From assembly GCA_038502055.1 (NCBI GenBank), contig JAXRKN010000043.1, forward strand, positions 3,100,001 through 3,164,000: a stretch of DNA of 64,000 nucleotides, written 5' to 3'. A program made the translations under genes and the position numbers. Below, one piece after another: positions 36,853 through 45,900 of the stretch (the first letter of the stretch is position 1; each line of letters opens with the position of its first letter). This DNA comes from Tanytarsus gracilentus. Its lineage: Eukaryota > Arthropoda > Insecta > Diptera > Chironomidae. The notes below the pieces were generated by a model that ran no database searches, was not told the origin of the DNA, and saw only the letters and a list, made by a program, of their open reading frames with translations.

Positions 36853-38062
36853 AAATAGGCGCATATAAGTGTTACACCACTTTGTGGGTTACACTAAAAA
36901 TCAACATCTCGCCTTAAACGGATTTTGCTTGTCTCTTTAACTTTTACTGATGATTTCTCGATTTTCGCAAGTTGTTGCTGACCATATGCAGTGATTGTTA
37001 CGTTCAAACTGTGTCTGTTGCATATTTTCCAATTGTGAGTGAGGGAAAAATTTGTCTCGTAAGGATTTTCTTCAATCCCAGCTCGTATGTTATTTCATTA
37101 ACAAACGTTATGGCATTCTATGTATTTTGCTAGCAGTTGTAAAAGGATTTTCTGGGATTTGAAAATAAAATTGATGTTAGCAATAGAATCGGAATTGAAT
37201 TAAAGATAAATTCCTTAAAGTTGTGATGAAATTTTTATTGAATTTGCTGAAAATTGATTTTATGGTCGGTTGATATTTTTTTAATTATTATATTGTTGAT
37301 TTTCCAGGGGGTGGAAAACTTGAATAAAAATTTTAAATCACACATAAATAGTGTCAAAGTTTTAATTAAATTTAGCATCTTAAATTATTATTTTTTAAAT
37401 TTAAATAAAAGTTTCATCTTTAACTTCTCAAAAAAGTTTTATCTAAAAAAATTCTCAAGTTCTGTCATCTTCAAGAATTTATGAAAAATTACTTTGATGT
37501 CAGTCTCAAGCTCCCCGAAATATATTTGATTTATTATATTTTTTGTCTGCAGTGACTTTTTTGCTCCTAACTTTAATCAATTTTGACATTTCTCCATGTT
37601 TTGCTGCAATTCTCGATAATTAATGCATTTTTAAAGAGCGACTAGACGAAAAAGAGCTTTTTACACCCTTCAGCGTGTCAACATAAGCACTGATGACACG
37701 GGTTGTTTCTGGCGGTGACATTAATTTCAATTTATGGTTTCCACGAGTTTGAAAGAGGTTTTTCATCATTTTATAAAATAAATTTTTAAGATTTATTTGC
37801 TTTTTGATCTTGTGTCAACATGACAAAATTGAGAGTCATGGTCGAGGTGTTTTACCTTCTTCAAAATATATCTTATTTTGTACATTAAGTGTTAAGTGAC
37901 TTAATAAATTAAGTGAAAATTAAAATGAACTTTAAGTGAGTTAATAAATCATGATGATAAATTTGTGGATAAAATTTTTATAAAATTAATCATTATAAAA
38001 AATATTAATAACTCAATTAAAATTTGAATGACGCTGTCACCACCAAATATGAAATATAATTA

Positions 38063-38177
38063 GGGTGACTAGATAATTTTTTAACTACAATTTAAGCAGT
38101 TTGCAAATATTTTTTTATTATCAAATTTAAAACATTTTTTTGAACAGGAAAAATAAACATGCACAACATGGTCAGCC
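38063..38177. mobile_element. TA-type MITE, copy 3 (best preserved ends)
   Basis: GGGTGACTAGAT begins after TA (38061-38062). The inverted end CATGGTCAGCC stops before TA (38178-38179). Both flanking TA dinucleotides are intact, as expected for a Tc1/mariner-type insertion. Confidence 0.65.
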
Positions 38178-39659
38178 TAACCTTAATTAAATCTCCTTTT
38201 ATCGTATTGCACTAAAAACTAATTAAAATCCATCCGCGGTCAGACAATAAAGCCAATTAAAACTTTTTTATTATTGTGGTTATTAGAGTGCGCCCTCAAA
38301 GATGATCAAAAGAGATAAAAATTGATTTCCATTAAGACCTGGCGACATGACAATAAATTAATTCGTTAATTTGCTTCCACCATCAATCGCTCCCTATCGT
38401 AAGCCAATAAATCGTTGAAAAAAAATTAATTTCGATAAATTCTCGATCATTAATTATTTTTTGCGTGTGCTCGCAAATTTTTTTCTCCTTTTTAGGCGAG
38501 ATGAGAAATTTTTTAAGCAGATGGCCTTTTTTCTGTTGTAAGCTCTTTCATCAATTTTAGTCAGTTGTGAGAGATAAAAGTCAAAAAAGAGCCTTCGGAT
38601 GCTGTGTGACCTTTCATGGTGTGACTCATTTATCGGTCATTGACGCGGTTCAAGAGCTGCTGTTTTTTTTGTGTGGTCGTGAGAAGAAATCAAAAATCAA
38701 TTGCCAGAGTCGATAAATTTTTTTTGCATAACTTTTAGTCACTTGAAGTTGCATAATTTTCGCTCAATCAGTTTGTATGAAAAATTAGGTCGGCATTACT
38801 GGTTTTCAACTGTCGACAATTTCTTTCTTCGCGTACGCAATAATTTTCTCATCATCATTAAAAGTCACTCGCATTCGAGTCTTAATTAACAAGCATGTGC
38901 TTTTTTGCGGTTCTTTAAAAAATGTGCAAGATGCAAAATTTAATATTTTTCAGATGCGAGTGCCAAAAATAATAATTTTTGATGTGTGTGGACCTCCAAA
39001 GATGTTGATGAAAAATTATTTTAATGATGCGGACAGTTGCGACAGGTTTTTAATTTTTATGAGTTCAGTCAACCTTTTTTCAAGGAATGAAGACTTAAAT
39101 AAATCTTTAAAAAATTAATAAATTTCTAAATATTTTTATTATTTTTTTAAGATTATTTATTGCGAGTTTCCATCTCTTGGCTAAAATTTTACCTTTTATA
39201 AATTTTAAACCTTTTTTTAAAATGTTCTTTAAAAACACTTTTTCTCTCATTAAATTTTCTCCTTCATCTTTAATCACTCGCAATTAATTCTTTCAACCCT
39301 CTCATGACACAGATTTTATTTCTCGCTTCCTTTTCTTGTCCTTCATTTCTAATGAAAAGTGAAATAAGATTTCCCATCTGAGAGCATAAAAAGCACTTAA
39401 AGAGTCCATCAAGTTGAATGTTTTTGTGCTGATGATGAGTGCTTGATTTTATGTTAAGGAGAAATTGTGGGGAAAACTTCACAATTGTCTAATTGAATAA
39501 TTGAGGCGATGAATTATGATGTTCAATAATTATTACCTTAATTAGCCTTAATTTAAAAAAAAATAATAATTGTTTATTTTTTATTCTTTGATTTTAAATT
39601 TTTAAATTAAACCAAATTATCTTAATTTTTTCAACAGTAATTTTTTTTATACAAATTTT

Positions 39660-39992
39660 TTAACTTCCCATTTCCGGCTCCATAAAAGTGTCAACTTTCC
39701 TCCCACAACATTCCGGATAAAGTTTACCTTTGTCTTCATGAATCCATTTATATCTTCCAGTAATATCAAATGGACACTCCGTAATTGAAATGTCAAAATT
39801 ATTGTGACACGTTAAAATTCTGCATTCTCCAGGTTCATTGAAAATTTCCCCCGGCCAAAGTTCGACTTCATTTGACTGACAACAATCACCAGTTATGTCA
39901 CCGATAGTACAAGTGGCTTTTGTGTCACTTATAAGAGAAGATGCTAGAGCGTTAGAGATAAGAAAAATTAAAAAAATCGCAAGAGATTTCAT
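39660..39992 (-). CDS. SVWC-domain secreted protein 1
   Basis: One exon encodes 110 residues: a signal peptide (MKSLAIFLIFLISNALA) followed by a single von Willebrand factor C domain of the short insect type. The eight-cysteine pattern is complete: ATCTIG, GDCC, GECRILTC, ECPFD, PECC. In insects such proteins (the Vago type among them) are secreted and often induced by infection or nutritional stress. It is divergently arranged with SVWC 2, 497 bases apart. A CTCAGTCT initiator-like site lies 36 bases upstream (around 40028). Confidence 0.88.
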   Translation of the reverse strand: MKSLAIFLIFLISNALASSLISDTKATCTIGDITGDCCQSNEVELWPGEIFNEPGECRILTCHNNFDISITECPFDITGRYKWIHEDKGKLYPECCGRKVDTFMEPEMGS

Positions 39993-40489
39993 AACTGAAG
40001 TCAGTTGATTGAGGGATGAAAACAGACTGAGCAGCTTTTGTGGGAGTATTAAGGCAATTCTAGAATATGACCTTGATCGAGTTTAGTGAATTTTAATAGA
40101 AATTTAAAGAATTTTTATAAAATGAAAAATTATTTTTCTACTAGAATGTTAAAAGGTGACAAGCCATTTTTGTTTTGAAAATCTTTAAAATAGATCGTTA
40201 ATTACAAACCAACATGTTCAATTACTAAACTATGACTGATTTTATTTTTCAACAACAATGCGTCATTCAAAAAAAATTTCTCTCATTTTCGAAGTACACA
40301 ATCAATTATTTCTAAAGAGTAATTGATAAGAAAATTTTGACATTTTGTTTTGTATTTTCTCTTGGGGTCCCCCGAAAAAAAAAACCTTATCAAATCACTC
40401 GCAATTGATTGACTTTAAAAGCGAGTTGCGAAAACAAAAAATTGTTTATTTCTACTTCGAATTTCAAAGTTTAAACAAGTTTTATAAAA
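39993..40489. other. divergent promoter region, SVWC 1 / SVWC 2
   Basis: The two genes face away from each other. The region holds an initiator-like site for SVWC 1, a GGGGTCCCCC palindrome (40364-40373) and a TTTAAAAG TATA-like word (40414-40421) 69 bases before the SVWC 2 ATG. No coding sequence. Confidence 0.5.
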
Positions 40490-40825
40490 ATGAAAATAAT
40501 TTTATTAATTTTTGTGTTGATTGCGGCTTGCTCTGCAGTTTCTCAACAAATCATTCGTAACACAAAGGTTACTGGAATCATCGATGACATTGCTGGAGAT
40601 TATTGCGAATGGGATGGTTCAAAAGTATTTCCAGGATCAATTTCAGTCTATAAACGTGGCAGATGCCGTCAACTTCAATGTTCAGATAATTTTGATATGA
40701 TTGTAACTTCATGTTCATTCGATATGACTGGAAGATACACTTGGGTCAATCCTAACCTAAACAAGCCGTATCCAGAATGTTGTGGAGATAGAAAAGACAA
40801 TTTTATGGCAGCAGAACGTGTTTAA
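40490..40825 (+). CDS. SVWC-domain secreted protein 2 (two cysteines lost)
   Basis: One exon encodes 111 residues: a signal peptide (MKIILLIFVLIAACSA), then an SVWC domain. The spacing and the later cysteines match its neighbours (GRCRQLQC, SCSFD, PECC). The first cysteine is missing (KVTGIID where neighbours have TCTI), and the CC pair reads YC. The frame is otherwise open and the domain full length, so this looks like a functional but diverged member rather than a pseudogene. Confidence 0.85.
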   Translation: MKIILLIFVLIAACSAVSQQIIRNTKVTGIIDDIAGDYCEWDGSKVFPGSISVYKRGRCRQLQCSDNFDMIVTSCSFDMTGRYTWVNPNLNKPYPECCGDRKDNFMAAERV

Positions 40826-41129
40826 TTTTTTTATAATAAATAAATAATTTAAAATTATTAAAATTTAATTTTAGATTTTAAAATAATCAACGGAGCTTTA
40901 TTGGGTTGTTCTAAAAATAGAGAGGAGATTTTTATCCATTTTTATTTTTTATTAATTTTTTTCTGAGAAAACACATTTGTGTTAATAATGATCATTATTC
41001 CAGAGGTTATTGTATTATTTATAAAACTTGTGTCATTTAAATTTCAAGGTTTAGATTTCGCGTGAGTATAAAATCGAGATCAAGTCCGAGAAATTTCTCA
41101 GTTTCGTTTAAAATTTTGCGTTGATCAAA
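40826..41129. other. spacer between SVWC 2 and SVWC 3
   Basis: AT-rich 3' flank of SVWC 2 with AATAAATAA just after the stop, then the SVWC 3 promoter at its right end. Nothing else is seen. Confidence 0.6.
41067..41104 (+). promoter_or_regulatory. core promoter of SVWC 3
   Basis: TATAAAA (41067-41073) and a TCAGTTT initiator (41098-41104) are spaced 31 bases apart, 26 bases before the ATG at 41130. Confidence 0.75.
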
Positions 41130-41468
41130 ATGAAATTTTTTGAAGTGATTTTTGTGATCACCATTTTTGTGTCATCAATCTCGGCCACAAGTCAGCCTGT
41201 CATTCGCGACACAAAATCAACTTGCACTATAGATGGCAAAACTGGCGATTGCTGTCAGTGGGAGGGAAAGATGATTTGGCCAGGAGAGAGATACAATAAA
41301 ATTGGAGAATGTTGGTCACTTTGGTGTCGTGATAATTTTGATATTTACATCAATAACTGTGCATTTGATATCACCGACGAATATCATTACATAAATAGAG
41401 ATGAGACAAAATCTTATCCCGAATGTTGTGGAGAATGGGTTAAAAATAGTAAAACTAAAAATAATTAA
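41130..41468 (+). CDS. SVWC-domain secreted protein 3
   Basis: One exon encodes 112 residues from the ATG at 41130; the in-frame extension to 41121 starts with TTG and is ignored. The signal peptide is MKFFEVIFVITIFVSSISA. The SVWC pattern is complete: STCTIDG, GDCCQW, GECWSLWC, NCAFD, PECC. The tail is Lys/Asn-rich. Its last codons and 3' flank were copied in the tandem duplication that made SVWC 5; the truncated copy lies at 42347-42430. Confidence 0.88.
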   Translation: MKFFEVIFVITIFVSSISATSQPVIRDTKSTCTIDGKTGDCCQWEGKMIWPGERYNKIGECWSLWCRDNFDIYINNCAFDITDEYHYINRDETKSYPECCGEWVKNSKTKNN

Positions 41469-41570
41469 ACGAAATAAAAATTCCATTTAAAGTTTGACCC
41501 GCAAAGATGTTCAATCATTTTCTTATCTTGAAATTCTTGTTTCGTAAAAATTAATTAGAACAATTTTTTG

Positions 41571-41608
41571 TATATAAACAAATTTTCTTATAGAATTTAC
41601 TTCAGTTT
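41571..41608 (+). promoter_or_regulatory. core promoter of SVWC 4
   Basis: TATATAAAC (41571-41579) and TCAGTTT (41602-41608), 31 bases apart, 19 bases before the ATG. A CTTATCTTG GATA-type site lies just upstream (41522-41530). Confidence 0.75.
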
Positions 41609-41626
41609 GATTTTTATTCTCGAATC

Positions 41627-41956
41627 ATGAAGATTCTCGTTGTGATTTCATTTGTTTGCTCTTACTTTGCATTAACTTTGGCTGTCTCGCAGCCCATAAT
41701 TGGATTTACAAAAGCAAGTTGTACAATTAAAGACAGAACTGGCGACTGTTGCTCATGGGATGGCGCTCAAATTTGGCCTGGTGAATCTTTAAATCAACCC
41801 GGTCATTGCAGATTGCTTCGATGTACAAGCAATTTCGAAATTCGAATTACACCGTGTCCATTTGATATGACAGGAAGATCTGAATGGATCAACAAGGACA
41901 ATTCGAAATTATATCCCGAATGTTGTGGTGAACAAGTTGAAAGAAAAAGAGCTTAA
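41627..41956 (+). CDS. SVWC-domain secreted protein 4
   Basis: One exon encodes 109 residues: signal peptide (MKILVVISFVCSYFALTLA) and a complete eight-cysteine SVWC domain (SCTIKD, GDCCSW, GHCRLLRC, PCPFD, PECC). It is nearly identical to SVWC 5 through most of the domain (both GAQIWPGESLNQPG). Promoter, 5' leader and 3' flank are also shared, so the pair arose by recent tandem duplication. It ends VERKRA, shorter than SVWC 5. Confidence 0.9.
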   Translation: MKILVVISFVCSYFALTLAVSQPIIGFTKASCTIKDRTGDCCSWDGAQIWPGESLNQPGHCRLLRCTSNFEIRITPCPFDMTGRSEWINKDNSKLYPECCGEQVERKRA

Positions 41957-42346
41957 AAAGTTTTTTTATAATGTTTAAAGGAGAAAAATAAAATTTAAAG
42001 ATTTTAGTAAATTAAATTTTTTGCTATAAAATTCTCAATAACTCATCAAACATCCCAGTTCGATCGTCTTTACATACATTAAACATTATCTCGATTATAC
42101 GCGACTAATCACATTACATATTGCTTGTCGATGTCTGTGTAAATTGATCGCAAGCTGTCACATGAGATTCAACCAGACACCCATAAATCACAATCTAATA
42201 AACTACTGAGAAAATTTTTATTACTTCAACCATGTCGCTATTAAAGCACACAAACTGGAAGTGATTTGCTGTTTTTTGAATCAATAAAAAAACCTTTAAT
42301 ATTTATTTGAAATTTCCCGTTAAATTTCTCGTGAGAGTTAAAAAAG

Positions 42347-42385
42347 GTGGAGAATGAGTTAAAAATAATAAAACTAAAAAGGATT
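42347..42385 (+). pseudogene. truncated 3' remnant of SVWC 3
   Basis: GTGGAGAATGAGTTAAAAAT and the following bases match the last codons of SVWC 3 (GEWVKNSKTK) with a few changes. There is no upstream coding part; it is the left edge of the second duplication copy. Confidence 0.75.
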
Positions 42386-42507
42386 AGGTAAACGAAGCTA
42401 TGAATTTTTTAAATAAATTAAAAATTTCCATTCTGTATTTGACCCACAACAAATGTTTGTTATCTCGAAATTCTTGTTTTATAAAAATTGATTAGAACAA
42501 TTTTTTG

Positions 42508-42545
42508 TATATAAACAAGTTCTCCGATTGACTCTCCTTCAGTTT
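42508..42545 (+). promoter_or_regulatory. core promoter of SVWC 5
   Basis: TATATAAAC (42508) and TCAGTTT (42539-42545), same 31-base spacing as SVWC 4. The GATA-type word upstream is changed to TTATCTCG. Confidence 0.75.
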
Positions 42546-42563
42546 GATTTTTATTCTCGAATC

Positions 42564-42917
42564 ATGAAGACTCTCGTCGTGATTTCAATTTTTTGCGCTT
42601 ATTTTGCATTGACTTTGGCTTACTCGCAGCCAGTAATTAGAGCAACAAACGCAACTTGTACAATTGGAGACAGAACTGGCGACTGTTGTTCATGGGACGG
42701 CGCTCAAATTTGGCCTGGTGAATCTTTAAATCAGCCCGGTCGCTGTAGATTGCTTCAATGTACAAGAAATTTCGACATTCCAATCACACCGTGTCCATTT
42801 GATATGTATGGAAAATATGAATGGATCAACAAGGACAAGTCGAAATTGTATCCCGAATGTTGTGGTGAAAAAGTTGAAGTACCGAAAATTGTTTTGGAAT
42901 ATACAGGAGAAAAATAA
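42564..42917 (+). CDS. SVWC-domain secreted protein 5
   Basis: One exon encodes 117 residues from the ATG at 42564; the longer in-frame extension upstream crosses the initiator and is not used. The signal peptide is MKTLVVISIFCAYFALTLA. The SVWC domain is complete (ATCTIG, GDCCSW, GRCRLLQC, PCPFD, PECC). Relative to its twin SVWC 4, small changes after PECC carry the frame further, giving a longer tail (VPKIVLEYTGEK). Confidence 0.9.
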   Translation: MKTLVVISIFCAYFALTLAYSQPVIRATNATCTIGDRTGDCCSWDGAQIWPGESLNQPGRCRLLQCTRNFDIPITPCPFDMYGKYEWINKDKSKLYPECCGEKVEVPKIVLEYTGEK

Positions 42918-45900
42918 AATTTAAGGGATTTTAAAAAATCTAAAATATTTTCAAAGTTTGAAATTTTTTAGCTATAAAATTTTCAGTAACTCATTACATC
43001 ATCCCAGTTCGATCGTCTTTACATACATTAAACATTATCTCGATTATACGCGACTAATCACTTTACATATTGCTTGTCGATGTCTGTGTAAATTGATCGC
43101 AAGCTGTCACATGAGATTCAACCAGACACCCATAAATCACAATCTAATAAACTACTGAGAAAATTTTTATTACTTCAACCATGTCGCTATTAAAGCACAC
43201 AAACTGGAAGTGATTTGCTGTGGTTTGAATCAATAAAAAAAACCTTTAATATTTATTTGAAATTTCCCGTTAAATTGAGTTAGTCAGTTCATTGCAAAAA
43301 TTAACATTTTTCTGTTCATTGATGCAAAATCCAGACGACCTTGACTATGAAATCGAAAAAAACCACATCTCACATGTGAATGAACGTGATGAGCATGAGA
43401 AAAGTTCTGCAACATTCAATTGACTTCACAAATCGAATAGAAATTGTTTATCAATGAAGTCATTGTCATTGCAGACGGAAAAGAAGAATCAAAATTATTC
43501 GCATAGAGAGAAAGTAAATTGAATGTCTTAATAGAATGATTTGGCCGGAAATTGATTTTTCTTATTGCGGATAGTTTTGGAGATTTATTTAATTAAGTCG
43601 ATTATCTATATCGATGGAAAGGTCACTGGAAGTTTCGATGATGTGTTTTAAAAATTTTAACGAATTTAAAAAAAAAATGTTTTGACATTTTTTCATTCAA
43701 ATTGTTCTCACAAACAAATTACTAAATTTTTTTTTCAATAACAATTTTGACAAATTACTCACTTAGCACCTCAGCCAAATCGATTATTGACTCAAAATGA
43801 CATTCATACTTGTAACATTTAGTGAAACTCATAAATTTCAATTGACAATCTTGCAATGTTTGTGTAAACCGGTTATAGATGCATGATAATTTATGATCAT
43901 AAACATCATCATTGTCGTGAGATTTTTTGCCTTGAAAAATAAGCGACGGCAGCATTTTTTGAAATCGCAATCACGTGGTGCATTTTGCGGTGTTTCTAAT
44001 GTATGAAAAAATATATTCAGCGGTGAAGTCAAAGAACTTTTAACGATGCATTGTTTGGGAATTCTTCTTGATGATTGTGTGAAGCTATTCAATTTTAAAA
44101 TGTTTATTTGAATTTATTTTTAAAAATTATTTTTGGTTTTTAGTTCAAATAAAAATATTGCAGTGTTACAAAAAATTCAAACAGTTTGCTCTAGTTTTAG
44201 TTTGTCTGTCAACAAAAAATTCAGGACATTCAAAAGTTTTATTATGTGTTAATAAATTGGAAATTATTTTTGCATAACAAAACTTTTCCAACAAATTTCA
44301 ATTTTGAATAATTTTTCAAACCAACTTAAGAAGTTCATAAATATTCATTAAAACTTCATTCGCATCCTTAAATCGCTTTTTCATGAACTTCAAACTCAAT
44401 TTTGGATGAAAAAACTTTTTGTCGTTAAATAAGAATGAAAATAAAAAAATTATTACCACTTATTTGTTGACATCCACTATCACTTATGAATAATTTATTA
44501 GACCGTCTTGGAGGAAATTTTTATTACTTGTGTCGATCATAAAAAAATTTATGTGCGTGTGAATTAAGACAATACTGAGTGTATTCATGAGGAGTAAAGT
44601 ATTAAAAGCTTAACAGTCACTTATTAAAGGTAATTTCGGTGTTAATAAAAATTACTTAAATTAAAAATTATATTCATATGCGCTTCTGTCCATTTATGAC
44701 CTATAAAAATTGCAATGAAATAAATTTTTTTATCCGATTATCTCTGTACACATTGTTCATTAAGTGAGAGATCATGTTGACAATGTTTGAAGGAGAGATT
44801 GATGACGTTTTAATGCGCAATAATCTTTCAATAAGCGTACGATAGCTAATGTTTGCTCATCATTGTTGAGTTTATAAATTTGGTCAAGAGAAAACAAATT
44901 ATTTTTGTGGTTATTTATTTATTAAATTATTATTTAAATTAAATTAAACTTAATTTTTAAAATTTTAAAACTAATTTTGATTAAATTCTCAATTAAATTG
45001 AGTTAAATGATTGAATCTGCTGATGATGACAGCTGAAGTAATTTGAAATGCAAAATAGTTCAATGAGTTGATAAATTGCGGAGATGGAAATGAATTTAAT
45101 TGAAATGACTTGTGGACTTCAATCATCATGAATTTAAGCTTTTAATTGATAATCTCTTTGTGTGTGGTCTATTGAATTAATTAAGAGAGTCAATCGGGAT
45201 TGAAATTTAAGTTGATGAGGAAAAATTTTAATTTAAACATTTTTAAATTAAATTTTTTAAAGTTTTTTTACATAAAAAATAAAGATTACAATTTTTAGAA
45301 GCTTTAAAGCTCTGAAAATTTTAATTCAATTTATTTTAAAATTTTAACTCATTTTATCTCCAAACTTCGCGTGATTTGTTCCTTTTTCTCAACCCTTTCT
45401 CGAATAGAAATTTTCTCTATCTTTAACTCGATGAGAAATATAATTACAGAAAACACTTTGGGAATCGTAAATCAAATAAGAAGGAGTTTATTTATCTTCT
45501 CAGTTCTCGCCATTGTTTAGCAGCTAAAGCTATTTCTCTCGAGCACTCTTTTAAGCCATTAAAATTTCATTGAAAAATGCTATCGGAGCTTTGGAAAAAT
45601 ATTGTTAAGCGAAATATTACAAAATTTTATCGCCAAAATCAGGTTAACGACCTTGCTTGCGCTTTGTCGTACAAAATTTGTCGAGTTTTGTTTATTTTTC
45701 CAATTAATGGATTTTCATTTAAGGAAAGAATGTCGTAAAAATAAACCTTCGAATGTAAATGGAAATTTTTATGTATTAATTTTTTATTGTGCAATTTATG
45801 ATATTTTTAACACATCTAAAAAATAATTTTTCATTTTTAACCCATAAATTTACACCAAAAATAACTTAAATACTATAAGTGGAGCACAATTGTAAATAAT

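Larger units (their letters stand above)
35806..36894. mobile_element. composite repeat element with internal satellites
   Basis: GTGTAACCCAC (35806-35816) and its inverse GTGGGTTACAC (36884-36894) bound four successive repeat blocks: a TGGCTTCCCAAAA minisatellite, a 17-base minisatellite, three 130-150-base direct repeats, and an ACAGACGG-type microsatellite. The block is more GC-rich than its surroundings. There is no coding potential. It resembles a non-autonomous DNA element that expanded internally; no target duplication is evident. Confidence 0.5.
31684..39659. other. gene-poor region, about 8 kb
   Basis: No gene could be assigned. It contains a small minisatellite (31738-31910), an isolated initiator+DPE core promoter (34563-34597), an inverted-repeat element (35405-35525), a composite satellite element (35806-36894) and a TA-type MITE (38063-38177). 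The open frames over 35564-36380 on both strands are translations of satellite repeats. Confidence 0.55.
41957..42563. other. spacer between SVWC 4 and SVWC 5
   Basis: It contains the duplicated non-coding tail, a kappa-B-like GAAATTTCCC (42309-42318, GGGAAATTTC on the other strand), the SVWC 3 C-terminal remnant (42347-42385) and the SVWC 5 promoter. Confidence 0.7.
41428..43275. repeat. tandem segmental duplication carrying SVWC 4 and SVWC 5
   Basis: Copy 1 is about 41428-42324 and copy 2 about 42347-43275, offset by about 920-950 bases. Each contains the end of an SVWC 3-like gene (GTGGAGAATG at 41428 and 42347), a TATA/initiator promoter, an SVWC gene and a conserved non-coding tail (for example ACATACATTAAACATTATCT at 42072 and 43021). 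Copy 2 begins with only the last codons of SVWC 3, which marks the crossover point. A 20-base non-shared stretch lies between copies. Confidence 0.88.

Noticed and set aside
38701..39118. Two adjacent open frames of 62 and 73 codons
   Set aside because: No shared frame, no splice signals joining them, no recognisable protein features.
43755..44092. Overlapping minus-strand frames of 71 and 84 codons
   Set aside because: Neither shows a domain or convincing splice sites; likely chance.
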